NCBI GenBank assembly: GCA_021779205.1
Contig: JAJYBE010000032.1
Span: 1-9,613, forward strand
Length of the DNA stretch: 9,613 nucleotides
Direction of reading: 5' to 3'
DNA from: a bacterium
GTDB taxonomy: Bacteria; Patescibacteriota; Minisyncoccia; Moranbacterales; UBA2206
Made by a program: the position numbers and the translations under genes. Positions within the stretch are counted from its first letter, which is position 1. Every line of letters begins with the position of its first letter. Below are positions 1-6,959 of the stretch, piece after piece. The notes beneath the pieces are model-generated. The model had not been told where the DNA came from and did not search any database. It worked only from the letters and a program-made list of their open reading frames with translations.

Positions 1-455
1 TGTTTGATTAGAATATTACGAATTGCAACCGGATCTTGTTCGTGAATTGGAATGTGAACAAATGGGGAAATATAACTTTTAGTATGCAAACTGATTATTT
101 TTTTGTATTCCGGATCATAAAAAATCCAAAATGAACGTATATTATCAAAATCATATAATTCTTTTCCGGCGATTATTCCTTCAGGAATTATTCTAAAATC
201 CAGATCGCGGGGTGTTTTTTGTATATCTAGATAGGCGACAATTCCAATGAGAATAAACACTAGGGCCATAAGGGGGCTATTGGTGAAAGAAGCATAGCCG
301 ATGATTATTGAAAGTAATAGAAGCATATACGCAAGGCGTCTTTTATTTTTTTCAAGCATTTCAAATTCCAGAGCATTCCAATACATAAGCGTATCAGCCG
401 GATGCTTTTTTAGATTTTCATGCGATTCTTGTTGCGTCGCTTCTTTATGTGGCAT
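1..455 (-). CDS. Two-helix membrane protein of unknown function, N-terminal part (runs off left edge)
   Basis: An open minus-strand frame starts at the ATG at 455 and stays open to the window edge, giving 151 complete codons. The protein begins with a polar, acidic/basic N-terminus (MPHKEATQQE...) containing a YWNALEFE stretch. Two hydrophobic helices follow at about residues 41-57 and 62-78, separated by a short loop (SFTNSP), forming a membrane hairpin. The part after about residue 82 is a mixed beta/alpha soluble segment (FRIIPEGI, SFWIFYDP, FVHIPIHE) that resembles a PH-like fold in outline. I associate this arrangement with uncharacterised Patescibacteria proteins, but this is recall, not a search. 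An in-frame ATG at 491 would add 12 residues (MYIRSEKSIEEK). I prefer 455 because a purine-rich GAAGAAAAG precedes it, but the choice is weak. It is divergent from the pilus operon and has its own promoter at 532-560. The function is unknown. Confidence 0.8.
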   Translation of the reverse strand, partial: MPHKEATQQESHENLKKHPADTLMYWNALEFEMLEKNKRRLAYMLLLLSIIIGYASFTNSPLMALVFILIGIVAYLDIQKTPRDLDFRIIPEGIIAGKELYDFDNIRSFWIFYDPEYKKIISLHTKSYISPFVHIPIHEQDPVAIRNILIK

Positions 456-531
456 CTTTTCTTCAATTGATTTCTCACTTCTAATATACATTGCAAAATG
501 ATAAAAAATTTATTAACCACTCAATGATTTT

Positions 532-560
532 ATTCTAGCATAAAAATTTTATTCAAACAA
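532..560 (-). promoter_or_regulatory. Promoter for the left-edge membrane protein
   Basis: Read on the minus strand there is a -35-like TTGTTT (560-555), a 17-nt spacer, and an extended -10 TGCTAGAAT (540-532). Transcription would start near 525, leaving a leader of about 35 nt (ATG 491) or 70 nt (ATG 455). Spacer length and the TGn extension fit a housekeeping sigma-70-type promoter. It points away from the kinase promoter at 581-589. Confidence 0.6.
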
Positions 561-580
561 AAGCCAAATTATTATTTTTG

Positions 581-589
581 TGCTATAAT
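581..589 (+). promoter_or_regulatory. Extended -10 promoter of the kinase/pilus operon
   Basis: TGCTATAAT (TGn plus a perfect TATAAT at 584-589) lies 16 bases before the kinase ATG at 606. No convincing -35 hexamer sits 16-18 nt upstream, so activity would rest on the TGn extension or an activator. The predicted start is near 596, leaving a leader of only about 10 nt made almost entirely of A. It is the only clear promoter found upstream of the seven-gene run. Confidence 0.6.
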
Positions 590-605
590 AAAAAAAAAGA
601 AAAAA

Positions 606-1544
606 ATGAAAATTATCAATGATTTAAATTTAAAAAAACAAGCGCATGATTTGGGTGTGAAAATTTGGCAAACACCCGGTTTCATGTTTATTATGCTTGG
701 CGTGATTGCGGTGGTGATTATGACCGCTACCTTTTTTATTTCTCAAAATTATGACAGTCCCGAATTGGTTGTTTTGGCAGAAAGCAGCGTGGTGATAATT
801 GTTTTAGCAGTGGGAAATTCGGTAATAAGTTTAGTTGAGCAGATGTTGAAATTGAATCGTATGAAAAGCGAATTTGTATCGATAGCTTCCCATCAATTGC
901 GTACTCCACTTTCCGCAATCAGGTGGGAAACGGAACTTTTGCTTTCGAAATATCGCAAATCCGTTAGTGCAAAACAGCAAAAAAGTATTAAAAATATTGA
1001 CATGTTAAGCAGTAGAATGACGCATTTGGTTAATGATCTTTTGGATGTTGCCAGAATAGATCAAGATAAATTGATTATTAAAAAAAAGTCGATGGATATT
1101 TCTTTGCCGATTAATGAAATAGTTGCAGAAAATAAACAATTGGCAAAAAGTAAGCACATAGAAATCATTTTTGATGCGAAGAAAAAGATGCCACTTGTCT
1201 TTGCCGATCCGGAAAAAATACGAATGGTAATTGAAAATTTATTCAATAACGCGATTAAATACACGATTGATTATGGAAAAATTGAAATAAAATTGAGTGA
1301 AAATGGCAATATGCTTATATGTGCCGTTAAAGATAGCGGAATTGGCATACCGGCAGAACAACATAAAAGAATTTTTGAGAAATTTTTCCGCAGTGACAAT
1401 GTTGCCAGATACCAGACTGAAGGTACCGGATTGGGTCTGTATATCGCTAAAAATATCATAGAGCAAATGGGTGGAAAAATTTGGTTTGAATCGATGGAAA
1501 ACTCAGGTTCTATTTTTAGCTTTTCAATTCCCATATTTAAATAA
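606..1544 (+). CDS. Membrane-bound sensor histidine kinase
   Basis: Probable sensor kinase of a two-component system, autophosphorylating on His and passing phosphate to a receiver, presumably the next gene product. The 312 residues comprise a short cytoplasmic N-terminus, helix 1 (about 26-45), a tiny outer loop (about 46-53), helix 2 (about 54-76), a HisKA dimerisation domain with H-box SIASHQLRTPLSAIRW (His96), and a HATPase domain. The ATPase boxes are all present: N box NLFNNAIKYT (211-220), G1 DSGIGIP (243-249), F box FEKFFR, and G2 GTGLGLYIAK (273-282). The kinase core is therefore intact. There is no PAS, HAMP or extracytoplasmic sensor domain, so any signal is probably sensed in or near the membrane or through a partner. 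It is the first gene of the operon, 35 nt upstream of the receiver gene. Start ATG 606 has an A-rich leader without a Shine-Dalgarno sequence. The signal is unknown. Confidence 0.93.
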   Translation: MKIINDLNLKKQAHDLGVKIWQTPGFMFIMLGVIAVVIMTATFFISQNYDSPELVVLAESSVVIIVLAVGNSVISLVEQMLKLNRMKSEFVSIASHQLRTPLSAIRWETELLLSKYRKSVSAKQQKSIKNIDMLSSRMTHLVNDLLDVARIDQDKLIIKKKSMDISLPINEIVAENKQLAKSKHIEIIFDAKKKMPLVFADPEKIRMVIENLFNNAIKYTIDYGKIEIKLSENGNMLICAVKDSGIGIPAEQHKRIFEKFFRSDNVARYQTEGTGLGLYIAKNIIEQMGGKIWFESMENSGSIFSFSIPIFK

Positions 1545-1579
1545 AATCAAGCATAAATAATTTTTTTTAATTTAATATT

Positions 1580-1945
1580 ATGACTAAAATATTGGTAGTC
1601 GAAGATGAGCAAATTCTGCATAAAGCGCTGGAAGAATTTTTGGTGGATGAAAAATTTGAAGTGCTTGGCGCTTATGACGGTGAGGAAGCAATAAAATTAA
1701 TTAAAACAAAAAAACCGGACCTGATTCTTTTGGATATTGTTTTGCCGAAAAAAAATGGCTATGAAGTTCTGGACGCAATTAAAAGTGTTGATGAAACAAA
1801 AAAAATCCCGGTGATTTTATTGACTAATTTGGAAAGTATGGAAGATATTCAAAAAGCTTTTGATAAAGGCGCGACGACTTATTTGGTAAAAGCGAATTAT
1901 CGCTTGGAAGATATTGTCAAAAAAATAAAAGAAACATTGAAATAA
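1580..1945 (+). CDS. Stand-alone CheY-like response regulator (receiver domain only)
   Basis: Single receiver domain of 121 residues with no DNA-binding or enzymatic output domain. The key residues are present: acidic pocket E8/D9, phospho-acceptor D52 in LILLDIVLP, the switch Thr82 in ILLTN, and the conserved Lys103 after Tyr100 (TTYLVKA). It should therefore accept phosphate, most likely from the adjacent kinase, and signal by protein-protein contact rather than by binding DNA. The gene ends in TAA with one base before the pilB ATG, so the two are probably translationally coupled. That placement suggests the partner may be the pilus motor, analogous to CheY-like PilG/PilH in Pseudomonas twitching, though those act through a Chp chemosensory array. 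Assignment as a receiver is secure; the target is inferred. Confidence 0.94.
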   Translation: MTKILVVEDEQILHKALEEFLVDEKFEVLGAYDGEEAIKLIKTKKPDLILLDIVLPKKNGYEVLDAIKSVDETKKIPVILLTNLESMEDIQKAFDKGATTYLVKANYRLEDIVKKIKETLK

Positions 1946-1946
1946 A

Positions 1947-3692
1947 ATGCGTATAAGCAATGAACAATTAAAAAATTTCATAGAAGATTCAGGGTTGCTC
2001 GATAAAAATGATCTTGAAAAGGTTTTTGAGGAAATGCAAGTGAAGGCGAGTAATTTGGGCGATGCTCTTTTGGCAAAAAAAATGATTAGCGAAGTGCAAC
2101 TGCGAAAACTCTTTGCCTATATCTTGGGTGTTCCATTTGTTGATTTGCAAAAAGAAACAATCGCCACTGATATTTTGCAATTAGTTCCCGAACCTATTGC
2201 TAAAAAATATAAAATTGTAGCTTTTGAAAAAAACGGAACGGAATTAAAAATAGCAATGCTTAATCCTGATGACATCCAAACGATTGATTTTATTCGTAAA
2301 AAAACCGGATTGAGAGTTGTTATTTGTATAACTTCGGAAGAAAGCATCGAAGCTGTTTTGAAGCAATATGGAAAAAGCTTGAAGGCGGAATTTGGCGATA
2401 TGATTGAAAAAAATTCTGCTGAAATTGAAAATTCTTCAGGTGATCAAGATTTGGAAAAAATCGCTAGCGATTTGCCGATTATTCGTATCGTTGATACTCT
2501 CATAAAACATGCGATTATTCAAGGCGCTTCCGATATTCATATCGAACCGGATGAAAAAGAAGTTCGCGTGCGTTATCGAATTGATGGAATTTTACATGAG
2601 GCGATGGTTTTGCCAAGACAAGTCAAGGAAGGAATTACGGCAAGAATAAAAGTTTTATCAAATTTGAAATTAGATGAGCATAGAGTTCCGCAGGATGGTC
2701 GTTTTAAGATTGAAAAGGATGGATTAAAAATTTCTTTTCGTGTAAGTATTTTACCGATTTTTGATGGTGAAAAAATTGTAATGCGACTTCTTGATGAATC
2801 AGCTAAGGGATTGACATTGGAATCAATGGGTCTTGCCGGCAAAGCCTTGGAGGCGCTGCATCGTGAAATTAAAAAACCCAATGGGATGATTCTGGTAACC
2901 GGTCCGACCGGGAGCGGAAAAACAACAACGTTATATACGATAATGGATATTTTAAATACGGTTGATGTTAATATCAGCACAGTCGAAGATCCGGTGGAAT
3001 ATCGCATGTCCAGAGTTAATCAAACTCAGATTTATCCCAAGGTTGGATTAACTTTTGCGGCCGGATTGCGAGCACTTTTGCGTCAAGATCCGGATATAAT
3101 TATGGTGGGAGAAATTCGAGATAATGAAACGATGGAAATGGCGATTCAAGCGGCAATGACTGGGCATCTTGTTCTTTCGACATTGCATACCAATAGCGCT
3201 GCCGGAGCATTGCCGCGATTGCTGGATATGGGTGCGGAGCCATTTTTGGTTGCTTCAACGGCAAATGTAATTGTCGCGCAACGATTAGTTCGTAAAATCT
3301 GCCATGATTGCGCGATAAAATATAAATTAAGCAAAAAAGAAATAGAAACGCTCGGAAGAAATTATGATCTGGACGAAATATTGGAACATATCAAAAAAAG
3401 CTCCATTTTAGGCAAGCAATTAAAGCCAAAAGATACTTGGGAGGACATTGAATTATTAAAAGCCACGGGTTGCGAACAGTGCAGTGATGGTTATCACGGT
3501 AGAATTGGAATTTATGAGGTTTTGGAAATAACCGAAGATATTCGCCAATTGATTTCCCAAAAAGCTTCCGCTCATGAATTGGAGGAAAAAGCGAAGACGA
3601 ACGGAATGCTTACTATGGTGGAAGACGGTTTTTTGAAATGTATCCAGGGCATGACAACTTTAGAAGAGATTTTACGAGTAACAAAGGAATGA
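1947..3692 (+). CDS. pilB: Type IV pilus assembly ATPase PilB (GspE/PilB family)
   Basis: Cytoplasmic hexameric ATPase that powers pilus polymerisation at the inner-membrane platform PilC. The 581 residues have the full assembly-ATPase layout: an N-terminal MshEN/T2SSE-N type region (about 1-150, including LVPEPIAKKYKI), a linker, an N2 domain (ASDIHIEP, YRIDGIL) and the RecA-like motor. In the motor I see Walker A GPTGSGKT (319-326), the Asp box TVEDPVEY (345-352), Walker B DPDIIMVGEIRD (381-392) and the His box MTGHLVLSTLHTN (404-416). A four-cysteine zinc site follows, CHDC (452-455) and CEQC (509-512). The zinc site and the N-terminal region separate it from the retraction ATPase PilT. 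All catalytic motifs look intact. It begins one base after the receiver gene and is followed 14 nt later by pilC. A GspE-type secretion ATPase is the main alternative name, since the families grade into each other. Confidence 0.96.
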   Translation: MRISNEQLKNFIEDSGLLDKNDLEKVFEEMQVKASNLGDALLAKKMISEVQLRKLFAYILGVPFVDLQKETIATDILQLVPEPIAKKYKIVAFEKNGTELKIAMLNPDDIQTIDFIRKKTGLRVVICITSEESIEAVLKQYGKSLKAEFGDMIEKNSAEIENSSGDQDLEKIASDLPIIRIVDTLIKHAIIQGASDIHIEPDEKEVRVRYRIDGILHEAMVLPRQVKEGITARIKVLSNLKLDEHRVPQDGRFKIEKDGLKISFRVSILPIFDGEKIVMRLLDESAKGLTLESMGLAGKALEALHREIKKPNGMILVTGPTGSGKTTTLYTIMDILNTVDVNISTVEDPVEYRMSRVNQTQIYPKVGLTFAAGLRALLRQDPDIIMVGEIRDNETMEMAIQAAMTGHLVLSTLHTNSAAGALPRLLDMGAEPFLVASTANVIVAQRLVRKICHDCAIKYKLSKKEIETLGRNYDLDEILEHIKKSSILGKQLKPKDTWEDIELLKATGCEQCSDGYHGRIGIYEVLEITEDIRQLISQKASAHELEEKAKTNGMLTMVEDGFLKCIQGMTTLEEILRVTKE

Positions 3693-3706
3693 TTTAATAT
3701 TTTTTT

Positions 3707-4927
3707 ATGAAAGCATTTTATAGTGCAAAAAATTATAACGGAGAAACTAAAGCGGGAGAAGTGGATGTGAAAAATGAAAGAGAGTTGGCGATGCAATTGC
3801 GTGCCGATGGGTTTGCCATTACTTCTTTTAAAGAGTTAAAAGAAGAAGAAAAAAAATCGATAACTATAAAATTTTTTGACCGTTTTTATGGCATTTCATT
3901 GAAAGACAAATTAATGTTTACTCGCAATTTAAGCGTAATGATTTCTTCCGGATTGCCCATATCGCGTTCGATAAAAAATATCTCAGATCAAACTAAAAAT
4001 GAAAAATTTAAAAAAATTTTAGTGAATATTTTTGATGATATTCAGGCGGGAACAACTTTTGCTGATGGATTGGCAAAATATCCGGCCGTTTTTGATGATT
4101 TATTTGTCAATATGGTCAGAGTGGGTGAAAGCAGTGGAAATTTAGAAGAAATTTTACAAATTTTGGCTATTCAATTGGAAAAAGAACATGACTTGGCAAG
4201 CAAGGTAAAGGGAGCGTTGATATATCCGGCGGTAATTATTGTGGCAATGGTGGCAATCGCCATTTTAATGCTTACGTATATATTGCCAAAAATGATGGGT
4301 GTTTTTCAAGATATGAATGTGGAGCTTCCCGCTTCAACCAAATTTTTAATTTTACTTAGCAATCTTTTGCGTGAGCATGCGATTTATTTGTTGATAATTT
4401 TAATTTTTGGTGGAATTTTTCTTAAATTTTTTCTGACAACAAAAATAGGGAAAAAAACACTGGCTTTCTTTTTGATCAATATTCCGGTGATTAATAACTT
4501 GGTAATTAAAAATAATTGCGCCAGATTTGCAAGAATTTATAGCTCACTTTTGCGCAGTGGCGTTCCGGTAATAAGCGCGCTTAAGATTATTTCCAATACT
4601 TTAACCAATTATTATTATCAAGATGCCTTAAGAGAAAGTATTGAGGAAGTGCAAAAGGGAATCAATCTCAGTCAGGTAATTGAAAAAAAATCAAAGATTT
4701 TCCCCTTGCTTATGGTGCAAATGATTCAAGTGGGCGAGGAAACGGGGAAGACGGAGACGGTGCTTTTGAAATTGGCGGAATTTTATGAAGACGAAATAAG
4801 TCAAATTTCTAAAAATATGTCATCAATCATTGAGCCGGTTTTGATGATTTTTATTGGTGGCGCAGTGGGTTTTTTTGCAATCTCTATGCTTCAGCCGATG
4901 TATAGCATAATGGATAATATCAAATAA
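3707..4927 (+). CDS. pilC: Type IV pilus inner-membrane platform protein PilC (GspF family)
   Basis: Polytopic platform protein on which PilB acts to insert pilin subunits into the growing fibre. At 406 residues it has normal length for PilC/GspF. Two homologous T2SSF domains are visible (about 70-195 and 275-397). Each contains the family-typical pattern LxxGxP...G...P..F...MV.VGE.(S/T)G, with MVRVGESSGN in the first and MIQVGEETGK in the second. Hydrophobic segments lie at about 170-194, 225-243 and 377-397, and the N-terminal ~60 residues form the small cytoplasmic domain (FYSAKNYNGETKAGEV). The start ATG 3707 lies in an AT-only context with no Shine-Dalgarno sequence, 14 nt after the pilB stop. 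No pilT lies between pilB and pilC, although that order is common in other bacteria. The gene looks complete. Confidence 0.95.
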   Translation: MKAFYSAKNYNGETKAGEVDVKNERELAMQLRADGFAITSFKELKEEEKKSITIKFFDRFYGISLKDKLMFTRNLSVMISSGLPISRSIKNISDQTKNEKFKKILVNIFDDIQAGTTFADGLAKYPAVFDDLFVNMVRVGESSGNLEEILQILAIQLEKEHDLASKVKGALIYPAVIIVAMVAIAILMLTYILPKMMGVFQDMNVELPASTKFLILLSNLLREHAIYLLIILIFGGIFLKFFLTTKIGKKTLAFFLINIPVINNLVIKNNCARFARIYSSLLRSGVPVISALKIISNTLTNYYYQDALRESIEEVQKGINLSQVIEKKSKIFPLLMVQMIQVGEETGKTETVLLKLAEFYEDEISQISKNMSSIIEPVLMIFIGGAVGFFAISMLQPMYSIMDNIK

Positions 4928-4945
4928 ATTTAAGACGAAAAATAA

Positions 4946-6301
4946 ATGACAATGAATGATAAAAAGGCCGGCTTTATGATGATTGAAGCACTGACTGTGT
5001 TGTTTATATTCGCATTGGTTTCAGTAACTTTTTACGCAGTTTTTTCCGTGGGAACAAAAGCGATTATTGATGTGAAAAATCGCTTAAGCGCCAATTCTTT
5101 GGCTAATGAAAAAATGGAAATCATCCGTAATCTTAATTATTCCAATATTGGAACAGTCGGAGGAATTCCTGCCGGCAATATTTTAGCAAATGAAGATGTT
5201 GCGGAAAACGGAAAATATTTTCATGTAAAAACATTGGTGCAATATATTGACGATCCGCTGGACGGAATTTATCCGGCGGATCTTGTGCCAAATGATTATA
5301 AGCGAGTTAAAATAACAGTTTCTTGGAATAGCGGAAATTCAAATAGCTCGGGAAGTGTTTATTACGTTTCTAATTTTGTGCCGTATGGACTGGAAAGCGG
5401 TTTTGCGGGAGGAGTTTTGGCTATTAATATTGTTGATAGTTCCGGTTTTGGTGTTCCTCAGGCAAATGTTAATATTTTAAATTCAACTGTTTCTCCCGCG
5501 ATTAATTTGAATGTGTTGACCGATGATACGGGAAATTTAATGTTTCCCGGAGCTCCGCAATCGACGCAAAATTATCAGTTGATTATTTCAAAATCAGGCT
5601 ATGAAACAGTTGCTACATTTCCACCCTATCCGACAACGGCATATTATCCAACTGATGTGCATGCCTCTGTTATTTCCGGTGCGCTTAATGTTAAAACGGT
5701 AATAATCAATAAATTGTCAAATTTAAATATTTTTACCGCAGACGGAGTGGGAAATAAAATTTCTGGAATTAGCTGTAATTTTATTATCAGTGGAGGAAGA
5801 ATTTTGGGTACCGGAGCCGATGCGGCGCATACCCCTGTGTATAATATTCAAAATCAAAGCGAAACAATCGATGTGACTGGCGAAAAAAGTCTTAGCGCAA
5901 TCAGTCCTGGACAATATGTGATTACCCCAACCGCGCCAACCGGATATTCTTTAGTGGGAATTGATCCTGTCACACCATTTTCATTACTTCCCGGTTCAAC
6001 TTTGGAAGCAAAAATAAAATTAGCACCAATAAATAAATCGGCACTTTTACTAACTGTAGTTGACGGCTCTACTAATAGTCCGATTGTTGGCGCTCAAGCT
6101 GAATTAAAAAATAGTTCCGGATATGATATTATTCAAACGTCCGGATCGGATGGCGTAATGTTTTTTCAAAATGGCAATGATCCGTTGATTTCGGGAACAT
6201 ATGATCTTAAGGTAAGTGCTACCGGATATCAGGATAATATTTCACAAGAAATAATCAATGCGGATGAATTAAAAACGGAAACGATAAAGATGCTTCCTTG
6301 A
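4946..6301 (+). CDS. Prepilin-type protein with three predicted Ig-like / carboxypeptidase-regulatory-like modules (PilV/GspI-like position)
   Basis: Minor pilin or pseudopilin of 451 residues, much longer than the usual 120-200. The N-terminus MTMNDKKAG|FMMIEALTV is a class III prepilin signal: basic leader, Gly before the cleavage site, Phe+1 and Glu+5, then a hydrophobic helix (about 10-35). The pilin-like head spans about 35-150. From about 155 there are three beta-rich modules (about 155-240, 252-362, 365-451). They share elements typical of CarboxypepD_reg/Cna-B type folds, such as a hydrophobic first strand with V-D, then GVPQANV or PIVGAQA, then YQLIISKSGYET or YDLKVSATGYQD. The module boundaries and fold are my reading. 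One Cys is visible (GISCNF). An in-frame ATG at 4952 would shorten the leader by two residues. The gene sits 18 nt after pilC and 19 nt before the next prepilin gene. A tip or surface-display role is inferred. Confidence 0.88.
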   Translation: MTMNDKKAGFMMIEALTVLFIFALVSVTFYAVFSVGTKAIIDVKNRLSANSLANEKMEIIRNLNYSNIGTVGGIPAGNILANEDVAENGKYFHVKTLVQYIDDPLDGIYPADLVPNDYKRVKITVSWNSGNSNSSGSVYYVSNFVPYGLESGFAGGVLAINIVDSSGFGVPQANVNILNSTVSPAINLNVLTDDTGNLMFPGAPQSTQNYQLIISKSGYETVATFPPYPTTAYYPTDVHASVISGALNVKTVIINKLSNLNIFTADGVGNKISGISCNFIISGGRILGTGADAAHTPVYNIQNQSETIDVTGEKSLSAISPGQYVITPTAPTGYSLVGIDPVTPFSLLPGSTLEAKIKLAPINKSALLLTVVDGSTNSPIVGAQAELKNSSGYDIIQTSGSDGVMFFQNGNDPLISGTYDLKVSATGYQDNISQEIINADELKTETIKMLP

Positions 6302-6320
6302 GATTTATTGAATTAAAAGA

Positions 6321-6959
6321 ATGTTAATTATAGAAGAACAAAAAATAAAAGGATTAACCCTAATAGAAACTTTAGTGGCGATTGCTATTTTTGCCATTGG
6401 AATGGTTGGATTTTCAACATTGTTCATTAATGCATGGCGAAATAATGCCTATACAATCGAAATGGGACAATCAAATTTGGTTATTTCTCAAGGAATCAAT
6501 AAAATGACTGGCTATATCCGCAAAGCAAGACAAGGTGATGATGGAAGTTATCCGATAAAATCAGCCGGCAGTAATGATCTGATAGTTTATTCTGATTATA
6601 ATGAAGACGGAATTACTGAACGATTGCATTTTTATTATATCAACGGAACAATTTTTATGGGCGTCGCTATTCCAGCGGGAACTATGCCAAAAGTCTATCC
6701 AGCAAGTGATCAGCAAGTAATAGTAATCGCGACAAAAATTGTAAATACGACCAGTGATCCGATTTTTTATTATTTTAATAAAAATTACCCGGGCGATACT
6801 GCCAATAATCCCGTTTCTATTCCCGTAGATGTTTCGGTTGTGCGCTTGGTGGAAATACATTTAAAAATCAATATCAATCCTAATCGTGCTCCGGACAATA
6901 TTGAAATGCAATCGTTTGCGGAAATAAGAAATTTAAATGACTATGATCATATTCAATAG
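6321..6959 (+). CDS. Prepilin-type minor pilin, PilW/GspJ-like
   Basis: Small prepilin-type protein of 212 residues. The class III signal is canonical: leader MLIIEEQKIKG, cleavage after Gly11, then LTLIETLVAIAIFAIG with Glu+5 and a continuous hydrophobic helix (about 12-32). The body has features of the PilW/GspJ group: a helix with ISQGINKMTGYIRKARQ, then DLIVYSDYNEDGITERLHFYY and a late AEIRNLN strand. No Cys is visible, so there is no disulfide. It would be cleaved and methylated by a PilD-type peptidase not encoded here and packed into a pilus or pseudopilus, most likely near the tip. Its 3' end overlaps the next gene by 23 bases, implying coupled translation and matched amounts. Assignment as a prepilin is firm; the PilW/GspJ label is a best fit. 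Confidence 0.88.
   Translation: MLIIEEQKIKGLTLIETLVAIAIFAIGMVGFSTLFINAWRNNAYTIEMGQSNLVISQGINKMTGYIRKARQGDDGSYPIKSAGSNDLIVYSDYNEDGITERLHFYYINGTIFMGVAIPAGTMPKVYPASDQQVIVIATKIVNTTSDPIFYYFNKNYPGDTANNPVSIPVDVSVVRLVEIHLKININPNRAPDNIEMQSFAEIRNLNDYDHIQ

Noticed and set aside
301..501. Plus-strand reading frame of 66 codons
   Set aside because: It is antisense to the left-edge membrane protein, which has sensible helices, a promoter and a frame that stays open to the edge. The plus-strand product has no family features.
2573..3007. Minus-strand frame of 144 codons inside pilB
   Set aside because: It overlaps the Walker A and Asp-box coding region of an intact pilB and reads as a low-complexity shadow without domain features.
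1947..3692. Identity as retraction ATPase PilT rather than PilB
   Set aside because: The long N-terminal region and the CHDC/CEQC zinc site belong to assembly ATPases (PilB/GspE). PilT lacks them and is far shorter.
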